Source of the DNA: Chamaecyparis obtusa
Taxonomy: Eukaryota > Streptophyta > Pinopsida > Cupressales > Cupressaceae
Direction: 5' to 3'
Assembly: GCA_027943335.1 (NCBI GenBank)
Contig: BSBK01007850.1
Span: 1 to 64,000, forward strand
DNA length: 64,000 bases
This document shows, one piece after another, positions 20,044-32,699 of this stretch. A model generated the notes under the pieces. The model did not search any database. It was not told the origin of the DNA and worked only from the letters and a program-made list of their open reading frames with translations. How positions within the stretch are numbered: position 1 is the first letter of the stretch; every line of letters starts with the position of its first letter. The translations under genes were made by a program, and so were the position numbers.

Positions 20044-22857
20044 TGTTGGTTGTGGATTATTCCCTTTGATCTTCAACTTGCAGATTTACACTTTGATGGA
20101 TAATATAAATAAAATCCTAACTCTATCACCACTCCAAAGTCCACAAGGAAGAGGGCCAACTGACAAGGATCAAAGGATCCTTCTACTCTTTAAGCTTCAA
20201 TGCTCAGGCGGGTGTACCCTTGACTCACTTCTTCAAAGGACTCTCAAAATGATGTATACAATGTTCAACACAAGACTATAAAAAATTTATCAAATGAATG
20301 TTTATGTTTGTGTGGTTGTTAACCATGAAACTTCAAGAGGAAATACCAGTGCCTTATCCCAGGGCTGAGAGTCACCTAAATGTATACCTGAACTGAATAC
20401 CTTAAAACAAACACAATGGAATCCAAGGTAAGTGCTTTGCCTATTACCCATTTCCCTCAAGCACAAGGACATCAAATTCTACACCTGGATACAAACTCAC
20501 TGAATTCACCTAGAAGACTTTAATCTTAACTTTGTTAGGAACTCAAAGATAAATTCAAAATACTCTTTGTTTGCCATACATTAACACACTTTGTGATATT
20601 AACATATATGAGCTTAGAGACAAGAAAGAAGACATACACAAGATATGAGATTGGGATTCAATGATGTTTTCATTAACAAATCTAGAATCAACATACAATT
20701 AGAATGACACCAAGATAAGAAAAGTCACAAAACCAGACTTCTATAAGTGTATTATAGTCAAAAACTAGGGACCAAAAGCAACAAGATTTTGGAACCCTTG
20801 TAAAATCAAAAATTCTGCCACTTATACCCCCTAGTCATCTTGAAATCTACAACAAGCTATGGATGACTCGGGTTAGGGTTTCAACCACCCAACCTACTGG
20901 AAATAGTCTAAAAGTTATTACAAGGGTGGGAAACACATCCAACTAGGAAAAAAGGAAACCAGAACTGATCCACAATCATGAAATTCTTCTCTACAAGTAC
21001 AAGGGATCATAAAACTGAGCTCAAAAGGACACCCTGCAACAAGCCTTGAGCACACAACCGAAATGGTACAAGCTCTACAAACAATCCAACAACACCCTGG
21101 ACCACACCGCAAATGGAAAACCAGTCATATCTCACTGAACAGGGTCTACTCTACAATGAATTCCATAAATCTTAGTACTTTCTAGTCGCTGGAAGTTCTA
21201 AAAAAAATTTGAATTTGAACCACAACGGTGAAATCCTTGGTGCCTGCAAAGAACAACGGCCCACGTTCAAACTAAGACCAGCTTTAAAACATAGTCATCT
21301 GATCGAAACTCCTTCGTGGCTTTAAGATCTTCCTCTAAAAGTGGCCCCACTAGACTTAGTGAATTGGCAACAAAGGACCTTCACCAATTTGCTAAACATT
21401 TCACACTTTCGCTAAACAACGTAGCGACTTCCAGACTACCGTTTGTGCAATCACTAGACAAACTAGCGAATCCTCTTATCTTTCTGTGAATGCACGACCA
21501 CATTAAATTTTTCAGCACCGTCACCTTTTTATCCAAACCACCAAACACTAGACTCCAACTGGGCCTGCCCGAAGCCACATGTCACTAAACCATTCACTAA
21601 TCCATGCCTAGTCACACTGACACAGGACCCACTTACCATAAGCCTTTCAAATGAATGGCTGGCATAAGATTGCATGGCTCTGACAAATTCCATGCAAACT
21701 TATGCCGGTTGTAGGATCCATCCTCAGCACAGACCCCTCTCACAATGACCCCACTCCTGAGCACATCTACGTCGACCAATAGGAACACAACAACTAAGCA
21801 CCACATGGCAGATGGTCCCACTTGCATCGCATAGAGAAGATGCTAGATCAACAAATGGCGCATGATCACAAGGGGTGAGAATATTCCTTAAGATCATGTG
21901 CCGACCGTTGGATTAAAAGCTTTCAATGCAGGCTCGCCTGACAACAAATCCACCTCACCATCATGCGAATGAATGAAAACCAACCAACTCAGATCACCGT
22001 AACCTGCACCGCAAATGCCACATCACCCACTTCTCTGCATCTCCCGATCCCATCGATGAAAGACCACCGCACTGCCACGTGTCAACCAGTCGCATGATCG
22101 CATAGCCAAAAACTAGGCTATGCGATCATGCGACAACCAATCACATGCTTCCACATGACCGCCTCTGGGACACCAATTAGCAACCACCATCGGGCCCCAC
22201 GTGGATAGATGGCAAGTGGTTGCATGATCGCATGTCAGAAAAGTCTGACATACGGCCATGCGATAGCCAATAAGAATGTGCCATTTGTCCCCCCTCTGAC
22301 ATCAGGCCCACCAAACAGAAGCAATGCTGGAATAGACAAAATCAACGTTAGGTGTATAATCGCATGGAGAAAGAATATTCCATGTGATCACATGCTGACC
22401 ATTGATCTCCTCCCTCTGGCCCCACATTGTCACACTTGCGCACTTAAGACAAAGAACAAGGAGAGCCAGCAGAAAAGAAGACATGCAAGGTTAAAAACAC
22501 ATAATGTTTTTGACAGAAAAGACTGAAAACACACAAAGCTTTCAACAGACTGAAAGATAAGCGCACAAAAGTAGGAAGCATAGGGTCAAAAATAGCTAAG
22601 GCTGAAAACACATAGACTGAAAACATCATGGACTTTTGAAAACACTGTGGGTTTTTGACACTATGGCAGAATTTGAAAACAATTTCCTGTAGACCTTAGA
22701 ATTTGAATATCTTTCTGGGTTTTGCACATTAGGAGATGCGACCTGGATTGAAGCAAGGTGACAACATAAAGAGCATAGGGCAGGACATTTGAAAAACACT
22801 TGCAGGGGAGAGGCCAATCTCATAAGATTTTTGCTATGACAGAAAATTGGCCTAACA
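20044..22857 (-). repeat. 5' LTR of the 13-kb gypsy element
   Basis: 2814 bp. A minus-strand TATA-like GGGGTATAAG lies at 20820-20829. It holds the same hairpin series as the 3' LTR; the one at 22089-22134 is a perfect 19-base inverted repeat (GTCGCATGATCGCATAGCC) around an 8-base loop. Confidence 0.93.
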
Positions 22858-23810
22858 CTATCAAAAGTGCCAAGTACATGACAACTTAATTCATGCACCA
22901 GGGAGAGATCTAATTCCCTTTACTACACAATGGCCTTTTTACCAATGGGCATTTGATCTTATAGGGTCCATACATCCTCATTATTCTAATGGACATACCC
23001 ATATAATCACAGCTCTAGAAAATTTTACAAAATGGGTAGAAGTAGTCCCTTTGACTCAAGAAATCGGCAAGCAAATTTCTATGTTCATTCTGAACTACAT
23101 CATATGTTGGTATGGTATTCCACATTCTATAGTCACAAAAAATAGTGGACAATTCAAAAACAAAGACTTAGATGATCTATTTGCAAAATTCAAAATTACA
23201 CAACATTGGTCATCTATCTACTATCCTCAAGGGAATGGACAAGTTGAGGCTTCAAACAAAAATATATTGAAAATCTTGCATCGCACAGTTAATAAAACAG
23301 GAAGAGACTGGCATCTCATGATCAATCCAACTCTCTAGGCCTATAGAATAAGTATCAGAATGCCCACTGGGGCTACACCATTCACTTTAGTTTATGGGTC
23401 TGAAGCGGTATTGCCTATTGAGGTTGAAATCCAATCACTAAGAATCAAAATGTATGGTCTAGTAACTGATGATGACTACAAAGTTTCTAGGTTGCAAGAA
23501 CTTGAACTACTAGATGAGTGCAGACAAGTAGTGTATGATCATCTCAGAGGCTATCAGAAGAGAATACTAGAGGTTATAAGAAGAAAGTTAGACACAAAAT
23601 TTTTTATGTTGGTGATCTAGTCTTGAGAGAGAATCCTAGAAATCAATCCCATAGAGAACACAAGGGGAAGTTTGAACCCAACTGGCTAGGTCCATTTTTT
23701 ATCACTACTACTTTTGTCTCTAGATCCTATCAACTCTCAACAACTGAAGGAGAACAGCTCTGAGAACCAATCGACATTCTCCATCTCAAGAAATTCTATG
23801 CCTAAGGCAT
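22858..23810 (+). pseudogene. Tat-like gypsy integrase, C-terminal half
   Basis: Continues the integrase broken off at 9776: the reading restarts at YQKCQ, completing the zinc-binding cysteines. The core follows with WAFDLIGSI (first Asp), then SIVTKNSGQFKN where the second catalytic Asp is replaced by Lys, then GNGQVEASNKN (Glu present). Downstream, TPFTLVYGSEAVLPIE and a C-terminal domain with KRGK/GPF-like sequence are visible to about 23810. Stops at 23336-23338 and 23618-23620 confirm decay. Together with 9360-9776 it proves that the 13-kb element is nested. Confidence 0.93.
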
Positions 23811-25797
23811 TTAGTTTATGGTAAAATAACTGGAAAAAATTAGAAAAATTAGAAAAAGTCTTGAAAAAGAATGATCATCCTAGTGAAAACCTAGCAATAG
23901 GTGCCCTTATGATTCACAAAAAAATAAAAAAATATCAAAAGTACAAAAAAATTGAAAAAATGAAAAATACAAAAAAATGAGAAAAAGAAAAAGTGCCTTG
24001 GTGAAAACCTGGAAACAGGTGCCTTGGTAGAAAAAATAGAATCTTTGTCAAGATGGTGAAAACCTGGCAAAAAGGTACCACTTGTTCAAAATGCTCCATC
24101 TATCAATGCAATCTTGGTCTTTCCCAACTTTCAATCTTGCTCTAGTTTGTACATACCTCCTAGTTTATTTTTGCATTCCTATTTTCAATAAGTCGGTTTG
24201 TACACCAATCGGCTCAAACATCCATATCCTATCAATGTTCAAACTTGGAAGCAATCAAATTCATATCCTACAATCCTCAGTATCTTAGAAGAGTCATATC
24301 TAGTCAAAGTCCTTGAAGCTTCATTTGAGTCATTCAGTCAGTCTCCTCTCTAGAAAGGATTTTGCATTTACAACAACGCAATCAAACAATAACACAAACT
24401 GAAAATAATCTATGCTTCACATGCATTTATCTCCTTGTATGCCTACTGATTCACATTGATATCTTTTGCATATTGTTTCCTTTTGAGCTCTTTGATGATG
24501 TCCTTTACAGGATTTACAGAGTGATGACTAGGGGCATAATATTTTCTTTGTCTTCTACTTGTATGTGAAAATATAACAACTTTGGAAATTTTGGATTGAA
24601 ATGGTGTCCATCTATAAGAGCCTCCATCTTGAATTGGATGGCCATGTGTAACTCAACCATTGATACCTAGAAACTTCAAGGACGTTTGATCTAACTATTG
24701 TCTTTTTGAGAAAGTTCTTACTCCTACTATGAAACACAATCTTACCTAAGGATGTGAATGATAAAGTGTCATTATAGGTAATTCACATTGGATTTAGAAT
24801 GATCTCTTGATTTCTTGATGTGTTTCTACTGCAAGGCATATTCTGGTCATTACAATGTCTATGTTTTGATGCTTATACAAATTGCTATATCAAAATGGAC
24901 GTGATATTGAGGTCATCCTAGCATTTGTGCCATGGTGCTTATATCTAATCCAACATTCCAAAAACAAAATCAATATTCATATGTCCATGGTTGTCTAGGA
25001 AGTGGGCATTGTATTGATTCTTACGCATAAAACTCAATATTCGTATGTCCATAGTTTCCTCACTAGTGTATGTTGTATTGATTTATCTAGTTACCTAAAA
25101 TGTTCAATGATGAAAACAAATCGACACATGATCAGTGACTAGGTCGTAAGTCTTAGGTTTGCATTTCATTCTACATGTCATTTTGCACTTTGCATGATTG
25201 CATGATCTCACAAATTGTTGAACACACTTAACATGCTTAAATGATTCTTCTAAACTAAACTAAAACTTGACATGAAGATCTGAATCTCACATAAAGGTTT
25301 TCTCACAGAACCACAAGCAGTCACCATCCTGGGTTAACCATCCTTTTGACATAAGACTGAGTACTTGTCTTCATCAATAACTGCAAAACATATCATGTGT
25401 ATCTTTGCATTTACATGGCATATTCATGATCATTCCATTTGTTGCATTACATTGCATACATAGCATAATCAAAATCATACATTTTCCATCATCAATTACA
25501 TTTGCATAACATTCATACATTTGAAAGAAATCATTGCATTGCATAAATCCATAAGTACATTCTACACTACTCATAACATATACATCACATGATATCATCA
25601 TAAATCAAAACATGACAAGTACAAATGAAGTCATAACCAAAATCTTGATCTCATATCATATAACTTGAGATAGTCAAGGGTGCACTACTAGCACAAAGTA
25701 TAAAAGAATGAGCTCATGTGAGCTATCAGAAGTTAGAGCAATATACATGAACAAAATGACAAAAATATCAGAATATCTAGACAGATCAGCTATTTTC
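23811..25797 (+). other. Post-integrase non-coding region of the Tat-like element
   Basis: Non-coding. The first part has three copies of gtgaaaacctRgMaa...aggtRcc (about 23885, 23998 and 24057) in an A-rich setting. A duplicated stretch of about 78 bases, caatattcRtatgtccat...gtattgatt, is at 24971-25020 and 25048-25085. No protein was recognised. Confidence 0.7.
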
Positions 25798-28290
25798 CTA
25801 ATCCTCTGCATCTGGTGGAGGTAGTGGTGGTGCATTAGGCACTACCTCAACTCGAGGTGCTTTGGCTCCCTCTGAAGCTATCATATACTGAGAGTATGTC
25901 GGTACTCTTTGACCGATAGGAACAACAACATTATAAGAAGATACATAGTAAGCAGCTTGAGAGGTCCAATGTGTCACCTCTATCTGTAATCTCCTATTCT
26001 CCTCTTGGAGCTCAGATCACTGTCTATCAGCCTCTATGAACCACTCTTCAAAATGAGCACTCGGTACTCTCAGGTCTCTCACCTATAATATTATTTTCCT
26101 AATGATCTCCTAAGAGGATAGTGCTACGCTAGGATCTACATCTGTCGCAGGCATGTCTGTATCTCTCATTGACTGATTAGCAGCCTCTACTCTCTGCACC
26201 TTACGACATCTCACCTCAGCTCCAAGGTCAAAATATGTATCTTCCTATATAGGATCAGGACCAGTACCTACATCCTATTGTGCACCAAGTACCTCATCTG
26301 AACTACCAACACTACCTAAAGTACCACTCTCTCCTCTAGTATATCTCCTAGATGTACCTGCAGGCCTACCTCCTAAAGAACTAGTAAGATGAGGTGGTCT
26401 CATATGACCAAATGGTCTCTATGGAGGTGTCATCAGTACTCTTGGCCTCAAAGGTGTAGGCTGGGGCATTAGAACCTATGTGCATCTCTGACCCTGTACC
26501 ATGGGATCACCTATCACATCCATATCATCCTCCATACTTGAAATCAACTCTGCAGGATCTGAAAGCCTATGAATAGGGTACTTTGCAAGCCATGCAATGA
26601 AACCATCTGTGACCTTAGCATCTGGAACATCTGGTTGGTAGTCCCAGTCTCTACTGACATAGCCTCTATACTCCTATGTACAAAGAGCGTATGATAAATG
26701 AGGACCCCATCCTAAGCCAAGCTCACTAACTATTCATGCATAGGCCGCATGCTCCTGTGGTGCATCCTAGATGATGTCATATTGTTTCCATACCTAGGTA
26801 ATAATAAAGTGCTCCAGCACTATAGTTCTCCCATAAAGCAGTCGACTATGGAAAAATTGATTGAAGTGCTCTCGAATAGTAGGCCATGCCTCTATTTGCA
26901 GATATGGATGCCAGATCAAAAATGTGCTATCATCAAGACATCATCTCCAATACTCTGTGTGACCCATACGCACCTATGTAATGTATCCTAAATAAATGTA
27001 TATCACTAGCTCTTGTGGCTGGCGATGACCATGGCATACTGGTCTACAAACTGGGATATTCTCCCAAGCCCAAATTTGAGGTACCAAACCACAAAAAGAA
27101 AATTACTTTCTCTCTTGATACACGATCTCGTGCATCTTGGAGAACATATGAGCCAACATACACTAACCCCAACCCAACTCAGATAGAGTGGCCATCAATT
27201 GTGCAACCATCGAGGCCCAGCCCATCAAGAGACCATTTTGCTGATGGTCAAACATAATGATGCCTCCTATCATACTGGCTATAATGTACTCTAATCTATG
27301 GGTCTCCCCATAGTGCTGAACGAAAGTCTCCTAGGAAATAGAAGCAATAAGCTTGGTGTCATCTCCAAATAAACATATAAATGCATGTAATCTTGAGTTC
27401 CCTGAACTCACATAATCAGGCCGTGGACCATGGAAAGGAATGTAGAGTATCCTATAGGCATCCTCTGGTGTAAATGTAATCTCTCATGTCAGGAGGTGGA
27501 AGGTCTAGGTCTCTAAGTGAAACCTCTCAATCAGTGCAGTCAGAAGTCCTTGGTTTACCCTAATCTTGAGCAACCAAATGAGATACTCAAATCCATAGCT
27601 AGCAAGATGTACTCTCATCAGATCAGGCAATGAAACACATAACCTCTGTGTCACCGGGTGTGAGATGTGCACATGGAAATTAGGATAGATGACTTACATA
27701 GCACAAAAATAGGGAATCATATCAGTAACTTGGTTTAAAACCAAGCTAACAGTATAGAAATTGAAAAGTTGATTATCTCAGTAGGTACATTAAATGCTAA
27801 GGAATCGGCCTATGAAATCAGAAAATTCAAAATTTTAACCTAAGAGGGTGTTTTTAGCTCACTATTTTCCATACGATAATTCAGACTAGCATGAAAACTT
27901 GTACAAGCTTCAGTAGCTTACCATAAAACAAATCATGGTCATACGACAATGTGTCTCTTATCGTACGACATATGAGGGACCCGACAAAATGTTGTACGAC
28001 TCTTGGACCCCTCTCATACAAGTTTCTACTAGTTATGGTCTGACAATCTAAATGGAATTGAAAAGTCGTACAAGTCATAGTGGACAATCGTATGAGTTTC
28101 TATGCATGCAAAAATTGAAAAATCCTAATGTACCAAAAATGACTTAAAAATGCTAGAAACATTGAAAAATAGAATTTACAAGGAGGCACAGAGGTCCAAT
28201 TACTAGATGTCCATACTGCGAAGGTCTCTGATGTCGTCGGCTATGATCAAAACACTGGGAAGAGACAGGTACCTTCATCTCGGCCATTTT
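25798..28290 (-). pseudogene. Antisense plant-mobile-domain (PMD) reading frame
   Basis: The minus strand, opposite to the surrounding element, encodes a degenerate PMD-like protein of the MAIN / PP7L aminotransferase-like family. A possible ATG is at 28290 (MAEMKVPVSSQ). After a probable intron (about 27740-28150) come SHPVTQRLCVSLP, LLTALIERFH, EITFTPEDAYRILYIPFHG, a central ASMIGGIIMFDHQ, TLSELGWG and PQIWAWENIPVC, all recognisable PMD landmarks. The C-terminal part (about 25800-26500) is proline/arginine-rich, then possibly coiled-coil (SELQEENRRLQIEV). About a dozen stops are scattered through it. Extra antisense frames downstream of pol are known in Tat-lineage elements; membership in this element is inferred from position. 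Confidence 0.82.
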
Positions 28291-29346
28291 CTCGCTTAGA
28301 GGGCTCCACAAAGGTTTCAAAAGTCAAATGTGAATAATGAATTGAAAATGACCCTTTTGGCCCTTATATAGGTTATGACCTAATTTTCAAAACTTCTCTG
28401 ATTTCCATGAAAATTGCAACCTTCGCTAATTTTGATGTTCTAAACCCATTTTTAGGATCAAAATTGAAATCTGAGATCGTTTACTATGTCAAAATCATGA
28501 TTTAAAATTTTTGAACCTCGGACAGCCGACTGCTTTCATAATCAACCTTCAATCATCACATAAATCCATAATTCAACTTAACTGATTATCTTATATCAAA
28601 CTATCAAAATTTCAACTTGGTCACCCATGGTCCACTCATGGTCAAACCTAGTCAAACTTGGTCTCCAGGACCTCCAAACGATGCAAAATGCATTCTCGAA
28701 CGTGTATAACCACTTCTTAAATCAATTAACATGCTTCTAAACCATTTAACACTGATTTTTCTTGTCAGATTTCAATTTTCATCCTGAAGTGGGCGTGGTA
28801 TTGCACATCATTCAAGTCTGTCAATCTAATTCTATCAATCAAATCTTTTCGCAGTGATCAAGACAAGAACCACATCTAGTTTTTGATTCATCTAAAGACC
28901 TCATCGCTTGGGGCATATTAGATTCATCGAGATCCATATCAATTTGGTATCCTAATCTATCTTGTAAATTGTATCAGCTTTTCATAACCATCGGTTCATT
29001 AGTGTCATCTCCTTGGTTCTTCGTAATTGAAGGGTTTAGATGTGATACCAATATTGATTCCTCTAGACATTCAAGTCTGGAATCAGGTCACTCACTTCTT
29101 TGTAATCATAAGGTTCAGAATCAGGTGTCTTTATACTTTTTCGTAATCACCGGTTCATTGTTGCTATAGTTTACATCATCTCGATTCTTGGTCAACTAGG
29201 ACCTGAATTAACTTTTTTTTTAATCTTATAAATTGATTTCTATCTCAGAATTGGTTAATCTTTCAAATCAGTTTCATACATCTACATAAAAAATAGACTA
29301 TCTTTGAACCACTATGCTTTGCAAAGTGATTCAAAGAGGGGCAAAA
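28291..29346 (+). other. Pre-LTR region of the Tat-like element
   Basis: Non-coding. Four degenerate copies of ttcgtaatcaccggttcatt lie at about 28978, 29018, 29098 and 29137. The region ends in a purine tract, aaagaggggcaaaa (29333-29346), a good polypurine tract for the following LTR. Confidence 0.65.
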
Positions 29347-30540
29347 TGCAATACCCCAAAAATGGGCTATAGGTTCATTAACCTCTTACATCAACAATTC
29401 GATCGAAATCAACATCAAAGTCCTAACCTAAGGCACATCTGCACATCAAAACCTCAAAATCTAATTGATTACCTTAATTCTGCATCAGGGAATATTTCCT
29501 AGATATTCCTATTTATCTTAATTTAATGATTATTTGGCGATAAATGTCATTATTTATCCTAAAGTTTGATTAATTAAATATTCTGAATATTTAATTAATC
29601 AGATTTAATTTTGCCACTTAATTATTTAATTAGATTTAATTCTATTTATTCCTAAATCATCTTATTTTATTTTGACAATAAATCTAAAATCTCATGACTA
29701 ATTGATTAAATTCTTATTTAATTAATTAATGTCAATTGTCAATATTTAATAATATAGTTTTTAAATAAATTTTGATTTAATAATTTTGATTAACCCATAA
29801 ATCAATTGTTTTTATTCAAAAATCAGTTAAGTTGAGAACAAATCACTTTACTTTTAAATTAATTTATAATTAAATCATGAACAATCAGCAAAGTAGGCAA
29901 CTAGAAATTAACAATCAATTTTAAATTTAAACTCAACATCTGATGATGAGTTGAAATTTGATCTAAACTCTATTTTGAGTTAAAACACTGCTTTTGCATG
30001 GTTTTATAAATTAATTAATTCTGATTTCTTGTTAACTCAAAAATCAACTTGAGTTTATCAAGAGTGATTTATGGCTTTTCTCAATGCATCCTCAAGCCCT
30101 AAATTTCTATAAAATCAAGGCTCAGCTCTTCACAATTAGCAACACTCAAATTTTCACAATTACTCTGGTGAATTGGTGATTGAAGGATTAAGCACTTGGA
30201 ACAGGCGATTTGTGAGGTCTTTCATTGTTGATCATAGTTTTGCATAGTTTTCATATCATAGTTTTCATTCATTCATATCATTGTTAGATTAAGTCTGCAT
30301 ATCATTTCAATTTCATCCTAGATTAGTTTCATATCAAGTTTTTCATCCTAATTGCATAGAAAATCCAAAAATATAGAATAATCTACATTCATATAGTGTT
30401 TCATTCTCTTGCATTCAAATCCTTTGTTTAGGTGTTGCATTGTCACTAATCTCGATTTCTATCTGAGAACATCATACTAGCACCTACTAGAAGGCAGTAA
30501 ATTGCCTGGTTAGCTTAGTTTCATTTATCTACAGATTTCT
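29347..30540 (+). repeat. 3' LTR of the Tat-like element
   Basis: Starts TGCAATACCCC directly after the polypurine tract. A promoter-like TATAAAA is at 30108-30114, followed by leader-like sequence. The right end is approximate: copia coding sequence on the other strand begins near 30545. There is no partner LTR in the window, because the 5' half of this element is missing. Confidence 0.72.
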
Positions 30541-30544
30541 GATT

Positions 30545-30860
30545 TTGCTAACCTCTAATGTTTTATTGAAGTGTTGTGTCCATAGCTAGGTACAATTTAT
30601 TTTTCTAAAATCATTCTAGCACATTCTTCTCAATCATTAGTGTTCTAGCAAAATCTATAATTGATCTCTTTCTTCTTTCTGCTATACCATTCTATGGAGG
30701 TGTCCTCTGTATAGACATCTATCTCTTTATTCCTCTATCATTATAAAATATGTTGATCTCATTTGATATAAAATCTCCTCCTCTATCAAATCTCAAGCAC
30801 TTCAAGGTTTTACCTAGATTTCCTTTTCAACTTTTGTCAAATACCACATAAATAATTGAA
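30545..30860 (-). pseudogene. Copia integrase core, detached piece
   Basis: The minus strand shows CLRFDRGGDFISNE (catalytic Asp region), NDRGIKR, NGIAERRKRSIIDFARTL (catalytic Glu region) with stops. It continues the copia integrase that breaks off at about 36555, so the two pieces are one element split by the 30.86-36.55 kb insertion. Nothing after the integrase core is retained on this side. Confidence 0.85.
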
Positions 30861-32360
30861 ATACATGAGATTATCATCATCAATATCATCAACTTTTTCT
30901 ATCAAGTAATCAATATGTTTCATTTCTGAGGGGACGTCAGAGTATCAAATCAAACATCAATGGAATCAATGGGGCATCAACATTGCTTCCAAAAGACTTA
31001 GGAATTGTGGATGAATAGGAATAATATGGAGGGTTCATATGGATTGGTGTTTGGACATTCTTCAAGTATGTGTGCCTTCATTGATCTTGATACATGGTAG
31101 GGTAAATGAATGGAGAGCTAGGGATGATAGGAATAGAGGATGGAGGAATATATGGACCTAATATGGATGGAAGGGATGAAGACTTTTGTTGTGGGACATA
31201 GGAACCCAAAATGGATTTATCTTTATATTGGCTCATGAATAGCTTTGATAGGAACACATTTGATAGGATCAACTGAAGCTTGAAGGGATTAATTATCATG
31301 CAAGGGATTTGGAAGAATGATGGTTTCTTGAGGTGAACATGGAGGAATATGACAAGGAAATGATGGGATACTTTGATCTTGACAAGGATCTTCAAATGGT
31401 GTAGAGAGGGTATTTTGCTCTTGATTTTCAATATGTTCATTGGAAATTGCGGAAGGGATATCTTGATCTTGCTTGAGAAGTGGAGAAAATATGGAACTTG
31501 GAAGGGTGATTTGTTCTTGGAATGGAAGGATATCATCTTGGAAGACATGGAAGGATGCAAGGGGATCATCACATGGTTCTATGGATATGGGACCTTTATC
31601 AAATATGGGAGGGGATTGTATATAATCTTGGTATCTTGATCTTTATCGATATTTGTTTCTTTTCTCTTTGGATTATCCCCTTGACATGGAGCCACTTCTA
31701 AGGAAAATGTAGATGTTTGGATATGTGTGGGGGATGTTTGGAAGAATAATGTATGATCCTTTTGATTGGGTATAATGGGCATTGAAGGACATGAAGCTTT
31801 GGGATCCAAGATCTTTGAAGCATGGAAATGATCTGCAGCAAGCTGTAAATTAGCTTGGGTTTCTTTTAGAGGTAGCCCTTGAGGGTAGACATAGTCAACG
31901 TGAAAAGTGTCAACATTAGGCTCATTCTTTGATGGAGGAATTTTGGATAGTTGTGGAGCTTTGGGAGAGGAACGAAAGATGAAAGGAGTACATGCTATGG
32001 GAGAAACATTGCTAGGTAAAGGTTTTTGCATTAGATCTTACTTGAGAGTGGTACTTTTCTCTTCATAATCTTTATTATCTAGATCACAAATAGGATGATC
32101 ATGAAATTTCCCTCGATCCAAGACAGGTTTGTTTCTCTTAAATGCTTCTTTTTGTGAGGAAGACGAAGATATGGATGGCTTATCATTATAAAGAAAATGA
32201 CACCTTGATCTTAATGATGTATCTTTTTGTTTTTCCTCATTCTCCATCAAGGTTGATGTGTCAAAATTATGAGGAAGCTTAGCTCCTAATTGAGATAACT
32301 TCATGAAGTATGCTTCTTTATCCCTATTCATTATTAATCCCATTATTTCCATAAACATGG
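30861..32360 (-). pseudogene. Unknown Ser/Pro-rich protein of an LTR element
   Basis: Three consecutive minus-strand frames (32358-32038, 32031-31579 and 31572-31078) read as one decayed protein of roughly 430 residues, continuing with frameshifts to about 30861. It starts MFMEIMGLIMNRDKEAYFM. The middle is rich in Ser, Pro and Lys and the end has SILGPYIPPSSIPIIPSS. I recognise no gag, pol or host domain. It sits downstream (in minus sense) of a tRNA-Lys-type primer site, so it most likely belongs to that element, possibly as a gag or an extra protein. Confidence 0.5.
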
Positions 32361-32699
32361 GATCTTGGATTGCTTCTTAAACTTCTTCTTCAGATACTTC
32401 ATCATTTTGATTACGATGGAGATTTTGATCTTGATTTCTATAATTATGCTCCATACTAGGATTGATTTGTTTCTCAAATAGTTCCATCATTATAAATCTT
32501 TTTCAGGAATATGATATATTTGTTGCACTGATAAGGAGTATCTCCAAAAAGGGTATCCAAAAATGGTGTCAAAATCTTTCCAAACCTTTGGGAAATTTCC
32601 ACTATTTTCCCTTATTTGTTTCTTGGCGTCACAAGCTTGAGTGTAGGCATGAATTAAATGTTTGTACATGTGAACTAGTATTGAACTAGGTGGCACCTT

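Larger units (their letters stand above)
9777..22857 (-). mobile_element. 13-kb Ty3/gypsy (Tat-like) element with 2.8-kb LTRs
   Basis: Two LTRs, each 2814 bp (9777-12590 and 20044-22857), both TGTTGGTTGTGG...CCTAACA on the plus strand, surround a 7.45-kb interior read on the minus strand. Domain order is gag, zinc knuckle, protease, RNase H, reverse transcriptase, second RNase H, integrase. A primer site lies just inside the right LTR. In the first 250 bases the LTRs differ at about 5 percent. The flanking 5-mers are ctgac and ctatc, an imperfect target duplication. The element is inserted in the integrase of an older gypsy element. All coding domains carry stops or frameshifts and the reverse transcriptase active site is mutated. 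Confidence 0.95.

Noticed and set aside
26749..27257. Two plus-strand frames of 80 residues
   Set aside because: They are shadows of the antisense PMD frame, which has recognisable motifs on the other strand.
31373..31639. 88-residue plus-strand frame
   Set aside because: Shadow of the Ser/Pro-rich minus-strand frame, with low-complexity composition.
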